Source: Paracrocinitomix mangrovi (GTDB lineage Bacteria > Bacteroidota > Bacteroidia > Flavobacteriales_D > Crocinitomicaceae). From it: 64,000 bases of DNA. Where the stretch lies: NCBI RefSeq assembly GCF_019740355.2, contig NZ_CP091819.1, positions 1,488,001 through 1,552,000 of the forward strand. Direction: 5' to 3'. Within the stretch, counting starts at the first letter, position 1. The number at the start of each line of letters is the position of its first letter. Positions 1 to 9,099 of this stretch are shown here, piece after piece. The translations under genes were made by a program, and so were the position numbers. Under the pieces are notes generated by a model that was not told the DNA's origin, made no database searches, and saw only the letters and a program-made list of their open reading frames with translations.

Positions 1-1364
1 TTGTAAGAATGGAAGATGGTATCCTATTGCCAAAGTACCGTCTACCAACTGAGGCTGAGTGGGAGTTTGCATACTATGGATTAGTAGGTGCTATGACAAA
101 TCCTGCTGACCCTGGAGTTATTGAAAATAGAAGAACTTATCCTTGGACTGGTCACTGGGTTAGAGCTGATGATGCAGAATTCCAAGGTGATATTAGAGCT
201 AACTTCGTAAGAGGTAGAGGTGATTACATGGGAGTTGCCGGTGCTTTAAATGATGCTGCAGATGTTACTGCTCCAGTTGATTCATACTGGCCAAATGATT
301 ACGGTCTTTACCACATGGCTGGTAACGTTTCTGAGTGGGTAATGGACGTTTATAGACCTTTATCACATGAGGATTTTGATGAATTCAGACCATTTAGAGG
401 TAACGTATTCAAAACTAAAGTTCTTGGTAATGACGGAAACATTGATGAGAAAACTAACCAAGTATTGTATGATGTTTACGGAATGAGAGAGTACTTACAC
501 GAGTATGAAAGAAAAAGATTCCAAAGAGTTTCTGCTGGAGATCACATGCCTAAACCATCTGATTCTACTGATCAGTACAAAGGTATGACAATGAATGTTA
601 AATCAAGAAACGACATTAACTATTACAATGCTCCACCTGAGCAAGTTTACTTGGTGAAAAACAAAAAGAAAGACTCTATTGAAATGTTACTATTATGGGA
701 ACTAAACAGAGTTGTAAATCAAGCTGTGGATGCTGCCAACAACCAATGGTATATGGAGGCTTCTGAGATTGTCCAAACAAATATTTTTGATGGATTGTTT
801 GATGGAGTTGACCCTAGATTTGACATTCAAGATAACTTAGGTAATGTTTATCCATTGGAAATTATCTCAGAATTGAGAACTGGAATGTCTCAGTTTGTTG
901 TTAACACTCCTGGTAAATTAAAATGGAGACAAGTTACAGCTGAAGAGAACATTAACAGATTGAACTATCAAAACTCTGACTACAGAGATTACAATGATGG
1001 TGATTTTGAGTCATCTATTTACTACGGAGGTACTACTGCTTCTTCACTAGAAAGACATGATGACAGAAAGAATAAGATCAACGAAGGAATCAGAGATGAG
1101 TCGTTAGTTATGTATCAAAATGATCATGAATTATATGACTTAACTGGTAACCAAATTAACCAAGATGCACAAGCTGCATGGCCAACTACTCTTTTATCTG
1201 ATAAGTCTAGAGTATATAAAGGTGGTTCATGGAGAGATAGAGCATTCTGGATCGTTGGTTCTAACAGAAGATTTTTAGATGAAGATCAAAACATGTCTAC
1301 TATTGGTTTCAGATGTGCCATGGATAGACTTGGATCTCCTAAAGGATTAGGAAGATACAGATAG
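1..1364 (+). CDS. gldJ: GldJ-like gliding motility lipoprotein, 3' part (5' end outside window)
   Basis: The reading frame is open from the left edge (first full codon at 3), so the N-terminus with its signal peptide and lipid cysteine is missing. About 453 codons remain of a family usually near 560. The protein has the formylglycine-generating-enzyme/SUMF1 fold used by GldJ and GldK: PTEAEWEFAYYG near the visible N-terminus, YGLYHMAGNVSEWV about 100 residues in, and the closing VYKGGSWRD and GFRCAMDR motifs. The fragment DVYRPLSHEDFDEFRPFRGN is typical of GldJ rather than GldK. GldJ is an outer-membrane lipoprotein needed for gliding and for a stable type IX secretion machine; it is not expected to be an enzyme. 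Assignment to GldJ is confident from motifs but was not checked by alignment. A strong terminator follows. Confidence 0.85.
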   Translation, partial: VRMEDGILLPKYRLPTEAEWEFAYYGLVGAMTNPADPGVIENRRTYPWTGHWVRADDAEFQGDIRANFVRGRGDYMGVAGALNDAADVTAPVDSYWPNDYGLYHMAGNVSEWVMDVYRPLSHEDFDEFRPFRGNVFKTKVLGNDGNIDEKTNQVLYDVYGMREYLHEYERKRFQRVSAGDHMPKPSDSTDQYKGMTMNVKSRNDINYYNAPPEQVYLVKNKKKDSIEMLLLWELNRVVNQAVDAANNQWYMEASEIVQTNIFDGLFDGVDPRFDIQDNLGNVYPLEIISELRTGMSQFVVNTPGKLKWRQVTAEENINRLNYQNSDYRDYNDGDFESSIYYGGTTASSLERHDDRKNKINEGIRDESLVMYQNDHELYDLTGNQINQDAQAAWPTTLLSDKSRVYKGGSWRDRAFWIVGSNRRFLDEDQNMSTIGFRCAMDRLGSPKGLGRYR

Positions 1365-1384
1365 TCATTATAAATGATAACTTT

Positions 1385-1417
1385 AAAAAAGCCTCGAATT
1401 ATTTCGGGGCTTTTTTG
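1385..1417 (+). terminator. Rho-independent terminator after gldJ
   Basis: A GCCTCG/CGGGGC stem (1391-1396 with 1405-1410, one G-T pair) is preceded by an A-run and followed by TTTTTT. It lies 20 bases after the gldJ stop. Confidence 0.85.
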
Positions 1418-1447
1418 TTTCCAATTACTCCTAATACACCGTTATAA

Positions 1448-1474
1448 TTGTCGAAAAACTAAAAAATAATTTTG
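1448..1474 (+). promoter_or_regulatory. Possible Bacteroidota-type promoter for the DUF4139 gene
   Basis: TAATTTTG at 1467-1474 matches the -7 consensus TAnnTTTG. A TTG at 1448-1450 lies 16 bases upstream, slightly closer than the usual spacing of about 19. It would give a long leader of roughly 165 bases before the start at 1646, so the link is tentative. Confidence 0.3.
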
Positions 1475-1645
1475 ATTCACTAACAATGTCGAATCTTCCA
1501 TTTTAACAATACTTTACATCAATTTGAATCAATCAACTATATGAGCAATTAAAGTAAAAAATGAACCTAATAAAATAACAGGTGTAGTCAGTTATGAAAT
1601 CCAAATTTCAATTGGTCAATAAAACGACTAATAAAAATTAAACTG

Positions 1646-3358
1646 ATGAAAAAAATAGTAATTGCCATATTCGCTTTAGGATTATTTACTAATCCTGTGA
1701 ATGCCAAAAAAGAAAAGAATATTACCTCCAATATTCAAAAAGTTACTGTATACACACAAGGTGCACAAGTACAAAGAAAAGCATCATATGCAGTTGATAA
1801 AGGAATCACAACTTTAATCATTGAAGGTGTAAGCCCTAATATTGATCCAAACAGTTTGCAAGTACAAGCAACCGGTGAAATCGTAATATTAGATTCCAAA
1901 TACCACATATTCTATCCACAACCAGATCCGGTATTAAACGCTAAAAATGCGATACCCGAAAAAATACTGAAGGAAATTGCAGCATTAGAAGATTCACTTT
2001 TTAATTTAGGATATGATATTTCTGATCTACAATACAAAATAGGTGTATTGAATTCAGAAAAGAAAATTATTGAGAATAATGGAACAATTAAAGGTGTAGG
2101 AAAAGTAAATGATTCTATCCCGCTATTGAAAGATGCCGTAAAATTCTATCACGAACAAATGATGCAAATTAACACCCAATTGCTCAAATTAGATAGAGCT
2201 AAATTCATATTGACGAAGGAGCAAAACAGAATGAATTCAAGACTTGCAGATTTAAAAAATTATAATCAAAATAACAATTTCAAACCAAATCAACCAGCAC
2301 CACCAATCCATCAAATTAAAGTAACAGTTTCTTCTGAATCATCTCAAACCGGAAGAATAAAACTGTCATATTTAGTGAGTCAAGCCGGATGGGTACCAAT
2401 GTACGATTTGCGTAGTTCAGCTGCTGCAGACAAAGTTGACCTAACCTATAAAGCACATGTATATCAAAACACAGGAGTTGATTGGGAAGGTGTTAAACTA
2501 AGCCTTTCAACCAACAATCCGTATGCGAATAAAACGAAACCATTGCTAACACCTTGGTATTTGGATTACAACAATTACAGAAGGGATCAATATCAAGCGA
2601 AAAAATCAGATACTAGAGCCGGAAATGGCTTAGGACAAGTTCCTTCAATGGAAAACAAGATGGCTGAAAGCAACGAAATGGAATTGGCATATGATGATTA
2701 TGATGCTAAAACAGCACAAAATTTCACCACAATGGTAGAACAATTGCTTTCTGTTGAATACGACATTGATTTGCCTTATGATATTATGTCAGACAATGAA
2801 AAAAATATGGTTTTGGTAAATACTAAATCCCTCAACACAGAATACATGTATTATGCTGTACCTAAATTAGATCTTTCAGTGTATATGGTTGCTAGAATTT
2901 CAGATTTAGGAGATTTAAATCTAATTCCGGGGACAGCTAATCTTTTCCATGATGGAGCATATTTAGGAAACACATGGATTGATCCAGGAATTATGGCTGA
3001 CACACTAGATTTAAGTTTAGGTAAAGATCCAAATTTAGTTGTAAAAAGAACATTACTAAAAAACGATTCTAAAGAAAGAGTAGTTGGAGACAAAGTTGTA
3101 AAAACCTTGGCTTACAAAATTCAGATTAGAAATCACAAGAACTCATCTGTGAAACTTATTGTACAGGATCAAGTTCCGATTTCTAGAAAGAAAGAAATTG
3201 AAGTTAGCATTGATGAATTAAGTCGTGGAGAATTAAATGAGATAACCGGAATCATCAATTGGAATACAAGAATCAAAAACGCTTCTACTAAAGAAATTGA
3301 TTTAAAATTTACTGTCAAATATGATAAGACAGAATATGTAAACCTAGCTATCAACTAG
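1646..3358 (+). CDS. Secreted DUF4139 domain protein (MuiA family)
   Basis: A 570-residue protein with a cleavable signal peptide (residues 1-20, ending VNA). Residues about 28-130 match the DUF4140 N-terminal domain (VTVYTQGAQVQRKASY). Residues about 100-205 are charged, with heptad-like leucines (IAALEDSLFNLGYDIS, LLKLDRAKFILTKEQ), suggesting a coiled coil. The remainder resembles DUF4139, a beta-rich domain (SYLVSQAGWVPMYDLR, then DWEGVKLSLSTNNP). Members are called mucoidy inhibitor A in annotation, but their biochemical role is unknown; location is periplasm or cell surface. The gene stands alone between terminators. The length fits the family and there are no frameshifts. The name is sure at family level only. 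Confidence 0.85.
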   Translation: MKKIVIAIFALGLFTNPVNAKKEKNITSNIQKVTVYTQGAQVQRKASYAVDKGITTLIIEGVSPNIDPNSLQVQATGEIVILDSKYHIFYPQPDPVLNAKNAIPEKILKEIAALEDSLFNLGYDISDLQYKIGVLNSEKKIIENNGTIKGVGKVNDSIPLLKDAVKFYHEQMMQINTQLLKLDRAKFILTKEQNRMNSRLADLKNYNQNNNFKPNQPAPPIHQIKVTVSSESSQTGRIKLSYLVSQAGWVPMYDLRSSAAADKVDLTYKAHVYQNTGVDWEGVKLSLSTNNPYANKTKPLLTPWYLDYNNYRRDQYQAKKSDTRAGNGLGQVPSMENKMAESNEMELAYDDYDAKTAQNFTTMVEQLLSVEYDIDLPYDIMSDNEKNMVLVNTKSLNTEYMYYAVPKLDLSVYMVARISDLGDLNLIPGTANLFHDGAYLGNTWIDPGIMADTLDLSLGKDPNLVVKRTLLKNDSKERVVGDKVVKTLAYKIQIRNHKNSSVKLIVQDQVPISRKKEIEVSIDELSRGELNEITGIINWNTRIKNASTKEIDLKFTVKYDKTEYVNLAIN

Positions 3359-3377
3359 CATTAATCAAAACAAATAA

Positions 3378-3421
3378 AATAGAGAGCCATTCTTATTCGG
3401 ATGTGCTCTCTTTTGTTTTTT
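3378..3421 (+). terminator. Terminator between convergent genes
   Basis: AGAGAGC (3381-3387) pairs perfectly with GCTCTCT (3405-3411), followed by TTTTGTTTTTT. On the minus strand the same stem is followed by ATTTTATTTG, so it may work in both directions. The stop codon of the opposite acyltransferase gene (3393-3395) lies in the loop. Confidence 0.8.
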
Positions 3422-4157
3422 CAGGAAAGGAATCAAATTTCTTGGACTGTTCAATCGCATCCATCATTTGTTCGAGAATTTGCTCTACCGGCTGATCATA
3501 ATCAATGTATAAAGGATCTTTAACACGCATTTTCAGAACGCTTCCTTTTTTACGCATTTTTAATCCTTTTTTATCAAATGCCCTTCTAAAACCGTCTATA
3601 ACAACAGGAACAACAATGGGTTTATTGTTTTTTGCAATAATTGCAGTACCTACTCTACCCTTAGCATATGGTGAAGTAGTTCCTTGAGGAAAAGTGATTA
3701 CCCACCCATCTTTTAATGCCATATCAATGTTTTTGGCATCTTGCTTGTTTCCTTTTCTTCGAACATTCTCGCCATTTGAACGCCACGTTCTTTGTATAGT
3801 TATCGCACCGGATAAGGCCAGAAGTTTCGGAATAATTCCACTACGCATTGTCTCTTCAGCAGCTATGTAATAAATGTTGTGCTTTTTAGGCCATAAAAAG
3901 CCCGGTCTACGTACTTTATTAGGTGATCCTAATAAAGAAGCATAAATTACATGAAAGAAAAAAGAAACATCCGCAAAGTAAGTTTGATGATTTGAAATTA
4001 TCAAAACATTAGATTCTGGAAGATCCCTAAACTTTTCAGCACCTTTAATATCTGTTTTATATCTTAGATTAAAACGTCCATAAATTAACAGACCAAAAAA
4101 TCTGATAATGAACTTTTTAACAAATATCCTTTGTCCAAATATGTTTTTCTTAAACAA
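3393..4157 (-). CDS. PlsC-type lysophospholipid acyltransferase
   Basis: A 254-residue protein of the 1-acylglycerol-3-phosphate acyltransferase superfamily, which transfers acyl groups to lysophospholipids at the inner membrane. Motif I is SNHQTYFAD. The histidine-aspartate spacing (five residues between) is one longer than the textbook HX4D, so the catalytic pairing should be treated with care. The later FPQGTTSPYAKGRVG corresponds to the phosphate-binding FPEGTRS motif, followed by PVVIDG. The N-terminus is basic and hydrophobic, consistent with membrane association. No ATG is available: the frame opens with TTG at 4157, two codons after an in-frame stop, so TTG is the likely start. Whether the product is true PlsC or an ornithine-lipid or other acyltransferase cannot be decided here. 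Confidence 0.8.
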   Translation of the reverse strand: MFKKNIFGQRIFVKKFIIRFFGLLIYGRFNLRYKTDIKGAEKFRDLPESNVLIISNHQTYFADVSFFFHVIYASLLGSPNKVRRPGFLWPKKHNIYYIAAEETMRSGIIPKLLALSGAITIQRTWRSNGENVRRKGNKQDAKNIDMALKDGWVITFPQGTTSPYAKGRVGTAIIAKNNKPIVVPVVIDGFRRAFDKKGLKMRKKGSVLKMRVKDPLYIDYDQPVEQILEQMMDAIEQSKKFDSFPEKTKESTSE

Positions 4158-4318
4158 CTTTTAATTGAATTTTATTTTGCGAATTTAACGAAAGCGTTTG
4201 GTTTCTACCCAACGAATATCGCATTTAGCCGTTAAATAATGTGTAAAGTTTTTAATTGAGTGAATTAATAAAATTCAGCTTTATTGCTTAACTTTATAGT
4301 ATCATTAATGAGATTACC

Positions 4319-6205
4319 ATGAAAAAATTATTTACGTTATCCGCCGCAACGGCATTCCTTTTTACCTCAGCGATAGCGCAGAACCAAGAAAACTCTGTTG
4401 AAAAAGAAGAAGTTAAAACTGAAGTAACTGCACCAACTTTCTTTGTTAAAACACCTCCTTTAAGAGAGATTTTTAAGAAAGTATCACCTATTAAAGATCC
4501 AGACACTTACTATGCAAATTGGGAAGTTAAGGACAGGAAGCACGAACAAGTAGATTGGAATGACATCTCGGATCATGGTATACCTAGTAATGGTGGACAA
4601 GATCCTGCTTTACAAAGTGTACAAGGGACTAAAGATGGATCTAACACTTTGAAAGCAAATTGGCAGGCATTATCTGGTGCCAATCCTCCTGACCCAACTG
4701 GTGCAGCAGGGATTGATCATTATGTTCAAGCGGTTAACTCAAGTTATAGAGTTTATAACAAAGATGGATCGGCTGCAAGTGGAAGTTATCCTTTGAGTTC
4801 ATTGTGGTCAGGATTTAGTAGTAAAGGAGACCCAATTGTGATGTATGATAGATATGCCGACAGATGGTTTATTTCTCAATTTCACTACTCAGGAACTATT
4901 ACACCTCAAGCCCCTTATCATGTTTTAGTGGCTGTATCTGAAACATCAGACCCTTTAGGAAGTTACTATGCTTATAGCTGGCAGACTTCTACATTTCCAG
5001 ATTATCCAAAATATTCAGTTTGGTCTAACGCTTATTTTTTGACTTTAAATACTACAGGAGCTGACTGTATTGCTTTAGAAAGAGACAAGATGTTAACAGG
5101 TGACCCTAATGCACAAATGATCTCCATGTATTTTCCATCAATGTATCAGTTCTTTAACTCAGTAGCACCAGCCTACGCCGAAGGATTATGGGCACCAGAA
5201 GGAGACGAGCCAGGATGGGCATTTGCAGTACAGGATGATTCATGGTCAGGAATTTCTGCGGATCACATTAAAATTTTAAAAATTACGCTTGATTGGGTAA
5301 CACCGGCTAACTCAGATGTTGTTATTCATCAAGAATTAAATACTGCGGCATTCAACACAGTATTTACTAACAATTGGGATGACATTACTCAACCAGGTAC
5401 ATCACAAAAATTGGATGCTGTTACAGGTATCTTTATGTACAGAGCACAGTATAGAAGATTTCCTGGCTATGATGTAATTATGTTATGTCATACAGTTGAC
5501 GTTAACAATGCTAACCGAGCAGGAGTAAGATGGTACGAGTTAAGAAAAGATGACGGATCAGATCAATGGTATGTACATCAAGAAAGTACATATGATCCAA
5601 ATGATGGAGCCAGTCGTTGGATGGGTAACATTGGGATGGATTTAAATGGAAACATAGGTATGGCTTATAGTTTTGTTGGTCCAACTGATTATCCAGGTCT
5701 AAGATATACTGGTAGATTTATTGATGATCCTATTAATACAATGACCGTAGAGGAACAAATTGCAGTTGAAGGTGGCGCATCTAAAACTTCAGGAGGAAAT
5801 AGATATGGAGATTATTCTCAAATAACAGTTGACCCAACTGATGATGCTACGTTCTGGTTTACTGGAGAATTTATTGACGCTACAGGTAGCCATAGAACAC
5901 AAATTTTCTCATTTGCAATGTGGGAAGTTACCGGAATGGAAGAAGAGGAATTTAAAACTCCTTATTTTAATTCTTACCAACCTGACCCATACCATGTAAA
6001 TGTAATGTGGAAGAATTTAAAAGATGATAAAATTGATATCACCTTATATGACATGTCAGGGAAAGTAATTGCAAAAGAAATTGATGTTGACGCAACTACA
6101 GGACAGCAAACATTTGACGTTCCTAACTCAGCTTCTGGTATTTATATCGTTGCTTTAGAAGGAGCTAATACTAAAATGTCTGATAAAATTTACTTAAGTA
6201 AATAA
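4319..6205 (+). CDS. Secreted T9SS type A cargo protein, function unknown
   Basis: A 628-residue protein with a Sec signal peptide (residues 1-20, ending AIAQ). A low-complexity Glu/Lys/Val/Thr stretch follows. The main body (about 100-540) is rich in Trp, Tyr and Gly and contains DPTGAAGIDHYVQAVNSSY, a pattern I associate with large secreted Bacteroidota proteins; a beta-propeller-like fold is plausible but unproven. The last ~75 residues form a type A C-terminal sorting domain (HVNVMWKNLKDDKIDITLYD, GKVIAKEI, ASGIYIVAL, closing SDKIYLSK), so it should be exported by T9SS and anchored or released at the surface. No catalytic motif was recognised. It is monocistronic, with a terminator directly downstream that intrudes on the start region of moaA. 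Confidence 0.8.
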   Translation: MKKLFTLSAATAFLFTSAIAQNQENSVEKEEVKTEVTAPTFFVKTPPLREIFKKVSPIKDPDTYYANWEVKDRKHEQVDWNDISDHGIPSNGGQDPALQSVQGTKDGSNTLKANWQALSGANPPDPTGAAGIDHYVQAVNSSYRVYNKDGSAASGSYPLSSLWSGFSSKGDPIVMYDRYADRWFISQFHYSGTITPQAPYHVLVAVSETSDPLGSYYAYSWQTSTFPDYPKYSVWSNAYFLTLNTTGADCIALERDKMLTGDPNAQMISMYFPSMYQFFNSVAPAYAEGLWAPEGDEPGWAFAVQDDSWSGISADHIKILKITLDWVTPANSDVVIHQELNTAAFNTVFTNNWDDITQPGTSQKLDAVTGIFMYRAQYRRFPGYDVIMLCHTVDVNNANRAGVRWYELRKDDGSDQWYVHQESTYDPNDGASRWMGNIGMDLNGNIGMAYSFVGPTDYPGLRYTGRFIDDPINTMTVEEQIAVEGGASKTSGGNRYGDYSQITVDPTDDATFWFTGEFIDATGSHRTQIFSFAMWEVTGMEEEEFKTPYFNSYQPDPYHVNVMWKNLKDDKIDITLYDMSGKVIAKEIDVDATTGQQTFDVPNSASGIYIVALEGANTKMSDKIYLSK

Positions 6206-6224
6206 ACATTGTAAGCATTAAACG

Positions 6225-6258
6225 AAGCCTTCCGTCTTTATGATGGAGGGCTTTTTTT
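6225..6258 (+). terminator. Terminator hairpin overlapping the apparent 5' end of moaA
   Basis: GCCTTCC (6227-6233) pairs with GGAGGGC (6245-6251, one G-T pair) and is followed by a run of seven T (6252-6258). The ATG codons at 6240 and 6243 fall in the loop and stem, arguing against their use as the moaA start. Confidence 0.8.
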
Positions 6259-6263
6259 GTAAG

Positions 6264-7253
6264 GTGAAGAACAAACAACTCATAGATAATTTTGGTCGAT
6301 CGCATGATTACCTACGTATTTCATTATTGGAAAGATGTAATCTGAGATGCACCTATTGTATGCCTGAAGAAGGGATTCCTCTCCGAGATAAACAATTGTT
6401 TATGAGTCAGGAAGAGTTGTTTGATATAGTAGACACATTTGTTTCTCTGGGTGTCAACAAGATCAGATTAACAGGGGGAGAACCACTTATCAAGAAAAAC
6501 TTTGCTCAAATCTTAGCTCACCTAGCTACACTTAATGTCAATTTAGCCATTACTACCAATGGAATTTTATTGGACAAATACTGGAATGAATTAAAAGACT
6601 CTGGTTTGGATACCCTTAACATTAGTCTAGACACCTTAATTGAAGAACGCTTCAATGCTATAACCAGACGATCATATTTTGAGCGTGTTTTAAATAACAT
6701 TGAGGAAGCAATAGCTAGAGGTTTTGATGTAAAAGTAAATGTGGTATTGATTAAAGGTACTAACGAAGATGAAATCTTAGATTTTATTGAATTTACCAAA
6801 AACAGAAATGTATCAGTAAGATTCATAGAATTTATGCCTTTTGATGGCAATCAATGGGATTGGAGTAAAACAGTAAGTTTTAAATACATCATTGATACAG
6901 TTTCAGAAAAATACGGTTCTGCTTTGCAAAAACTAGAAGATGGTGAAAATGCCACTGCAAGGAATTATAAAATAAAAGATTTCAAAGGTAGTTTCGGAAT
7001 CATCTCATCTGTGACAAATCCTTTTTGTGATTCGTGCAATAGACTTAGACTTACAGCTGACGGTAAAATAAAAAATTGTCTTTTTTCTTCTGAAGAAATT
7101 GATCTACTAAATGCTCATAGAAATGGACAAAATTTAGAAGACCTCATTCTTAAATCAGTTAAAAGTAAACATGCCGAAAGAGCAGGATTAAAATCATTTG
7201 ATGCAGATGATTTTTCCTCAGAAAATAGAAGCATGGTTTCTATAGGAGGTTAA
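6264..7253 (+). CDS. moaA: GTP 3',8-cyclase MoaA
   Basis: Radical SAM enzyme for the first step of molybdenum cofactor synthesis, converting GTP to (8S)-3',8-cyclo-7,8-dihydro-GTP. The N-terminal cluster motif CNLRCTYC gives C25, C29 and C32 when counted from GTG 6264, almost the E. coli spacing (C24, C28, C31). The second 4Fe-4S cluster motif is NPFCDSCNRLRLTADGKIKN followed by CLFS, and the protein ends in the conserved GG. LTGGEPL is the SAM-binding GGE motif. The frame also offers ATG at 6240, but that codon lies inside a terminator hairpin and would add eight non-homologous residues, so GTG at 6264 (329 residues) is preferred. The 3' end overlaps the opposite radical SAM gene by 4 bases. 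moaC, moaE and moeA are not in the window. Confidence 0.92.
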   Translation: MKNKQLIDNFGRSHDYLRISLLERCNLRCTYCMPEEGIPLRDKQLFMSQEELFDIVDTFVSLGVNKIRLTGGEPLIKKNFAQILAHLATLNVNLAITTNGILLDKYWNELKDSGLDTLNISLDTLIEERFNAITRRSYFERVLNNIEEAIARGFDVKVNVVLIKGTNEDEILDFIEFTKNRNVSVRFIEFMPFDGNQWDWSKTVSFKYIIDTVSEKYGSALQKLEDGENATARNYKIKDFKGSFGIISSVTNPFCDSCNRLRLTADGKIKNCLFSSEEIDLLNAHRNGQNLEDLILKSVKSKHAERAGLKSFDADDFSSENRSMVSIGG

Positions 7254-8317
7254 AATAGATTTAACTGCTGTCCTGGTCTCACAAACAAATCAGTATTAAA
7301 AGTAAATTCCGGTTTTACCATTAATTTGGACCTGTTTATTTCAAATAAGTCCTGGATCATTTTAGCCATACTCCCTTTTCCTCTCATCCTACCTCCGTCT
7401 ATTGTATTTGACAAAACTCCTCCATTAGAACTTTTAATATGATTCAATACCTTATTAGCTCTTTCCGGATAAGTCTTTTCTATCCAATCGGTAAAAATAT
7501 CACCAACTGATCCATTTAATCTTACCATAATATAATTTGCCCATTGAGCGCCTGCATCAGCTGCTTTTTTCAATATTTCAGGAATCTCATGATCATTTAA
7601 ACCGGGAATAACAGGCCCTATCATAACTTGTGTTGGAATTCCATTCTTCACTAACGCCTCTATTGTTTTGAACTTATTCTTATTAGACGAAGTTCTAGGT
7701 TCTAACTTAGCTCTCAATGATTCATCAATTGATGTGATACTGATATTCACTAAAACCAAATCATCTTTTGCCAATTCACTTAGTATATCAATATCTCTTT
7801 CAATCAGACTATTTTTTGTAATAATACCAACAGGATTTTTATACTCGTTGAGGACCTTCAATAATTTTCTTGTCAATTCAAACTTTCGCTCAGCCGGCTG
7901 ATAACAATCTGTGTTTCCTGACAGCATGATTCCTTCTACTTGCCAACTTTTTTTATCCAAAAACTTTCTTAATAATTGTTCAGCATTGGGTTTATACATT
8001 ATTACACGTTCAAAATCCAGGGCCGGTTCATAACCCCAAAATTCATGTGTTGTTCTGGCATAACAATAGGCACATCCATGCTCACATCCTTGATACGGAT
8101 TCATTGACCAATTCAAATAAATATCTTTGCTGGGCACCTTATTTACTAACGACTTTGGAAATACCTCCAAATATTTTGTCTTGACACCTTGTTCAAGTTC
8201 TTCCAGGCTAAAATCACTTAAATCATGATCAGCTTCATAATGGAACTTATTAAACTTGTTTTGAACAGTAGACTGAGCTCCTCTACCCTTTAATTTTAGT
8301 TGTTTCTTTTGATTCAT
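7250..8317 (-). CDS. PA0069-family radical SAM protein (SplB-like)
   Basis: A 355-residue protein with the radical SAM cluster motif CEHGCAYC (CX3CX2C) in the family signature NPYQGCEHGCAYCYAR. The upstream YLNWSMNPYQG and the later GNTDCYQPAE motif are typical of PA0069-type proteins, which are related to spore photoproduct lyase but lack a known reaction. The N-terminus (KLKGRGAQSTVQNKF) also matches this family, which often begins with a GRGA motif. It is convergent with moaA, overlapping by 4 bases. The start is ATG at 8317, with a TATATTTG element about 60 bases upstream. The function is unknown; a role in DNA or nucleotide repair is only suggested by its relatives. Confidence 0.85.
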   Translation of the reverse strand: MNQKKQLKLKGRGAQSTVQNKFNKFHYEADHDLSDFSLEELEQGVKTKYLEVFPKSLVNKVPSKDIYLNWSMNPYQGCEHGCAYCYARTTHEFWGYEPALDFERVIMYKPNAEQLLRKFLDKKSWQVEGIMLSGNTDCYQPAERKFELTRKLLKVLNEYKNPVGIITKNSLIERDIDILSELAKDDLVLVNISITSIDESLRAKLEPRTSSNKNKFKTIEALVKNGIPTQVMIGPVIPGLNDHEIPEILKKAADAGAQWANYIMVRLNGSVGDIFTDWIEKTYPERANKVLNHIKSSNGGVLSNTIDGGRMRGKGSMAKMIQDLFEINRSKLMVKPEFTFNTDLFVRPGQQLNLF

Positions 8318-8373
8318 AAGATCTATAATGCACTTCTACCGCATTGATCTTTACAACTACCAAATTGTGATTA

Positions 8374-8381
8374 CAAATATA
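8374..8381 (-). promoter_or_regulatory. -7 promoter element for the PA0069-type gene
   Basis: On the minus strand this reads TATATTTG, a full match to TAnnTTTG, about 57 bases upstream of the ATG. No clear TTG was seen at the -33 position. Confidence 0.4.
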
Positions 8382-8447
8382 TTACATTATCACCTTGAAT
8401 AAAAATTAATTTAAAGACCTTAAAACCAGATTTACTCTTTATTTTTA

Positions 8448-9008
8448 ATGAGAATGAATGATTTTGGTGTCATCTTACTTGCCGGAGGTAAAAGCAGCAG
8501 AATGGGAGAAGACAAGGGTTTAATGAGCTTGTTTGGAAAACCCATGGCTGAATATGTACTTGAAAAAGTAAATGAGTTAACGAACAATGTTATCATTATT
8601 ACTGAAAACTCAAATTATTCTCAATTTGGTTATCCCATTTACAAAGATTTAATTAAAAATTGTGGTCCCTTAGGAGGTATTTACACTGGTTTAATGAAAT
8701 CAGAACATGACCTCAATTTGATTGTAAGTTGTGACATTCCTTATGTTAAAAGTGGGCTCATCAAATTTTTGTATTATCAAACAGAAGATTTTGAAGTAAC
8801 TGTGCCCATGTACAACGATAGAATTCATCCCTTAATCGGATTCTACAAAAAATCATGCATTGAAAAAATTAAATACAATTTGGATGAGGAAAAATATAAA
8901 GTAGCTGATGTATTTAAATATTGCAAGACCAATGTAGTTGATACAGATGAATTTGACGAGATTGTATTTAAAAATGTCAATTCTAAAAAGGATATTCAGC
9001 CGTTTTAG
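8448..9008 (+). CDS. mobA: Molybdenum cofactor guanylyltransferase MobA
   Basis: A 186-residue nucleotidyltransferase that attaches GMP to molybdopterin to form the guanine dinucleotide cofactor. The N-terminal GTP-binding motif LLAGGKSSRMGEDKG is diagnostic, and GPLGGIYTGL and the metal-binding SCDIPYV follow in the expected order and spacing. It is a cytosolic enzyme, and the length is normal. It lies one gene away from moaA, the intervening radical SAM gene being on the other strand, so the two Mo-cofactor genes are not co-transcribed. An alternative ATG two codons downstream (8454) is possible and would leave the protein intact. Confidence 0.9.
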   Translation: MRMNDFGVILLAGGKSSRMGEDKGLMSLFGKPMAEYVLEKVNELTNNVIIITENSNYSQFGYPIYKDLIKNCGPLGGIYTGLMKSEHDLNLIVSCDIPYVKSGLIKFLYYQTEDFEVTVPMYNDRIHPLIGFYKKSCIEKIKYNLDEEKYKVADVFKYCKTNVVDTDEFDEIVFKNVNSKKDIQPF

Positions 9009-9028
9009 AATTTGGATTGTAACAATTA

Positions 9029-9064
9029 TTTGATTTAAAAATTAGGTTGATATTCTCATCTTTG
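9029..9064 (+). promoter_or_regulatory. Possible promoter of the ATP-grasp/QEGLA pair
   Basis: TTTG at 9029-9032 is followed after 24 bases by CATCTTTG at 9057-9064, a 7-of-8 match to the -7 consensus. The position, 36 bases before the ATG at 9100, is suitable. Confidence 0.4.
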
Positions 9065-9099
9065 CGTAATTTTCGGAATTATTAAAATAGAAATAGGAA

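Noticed and set aside
6240-6263. ATG at 6240 as the moaA start
   Set aside because: It lies in the loop of a strong terminator hairpin and adds residues without similarity to MoaA. GTG 6264 gives near-E. coli cysteine positions.
6206-6263. Molybdenum cofactor riboswitch before moaA
   Set aside because: The space before moaA is under 60 bases and holds only a simple terminator, too small for the Moco riboswitch fold.
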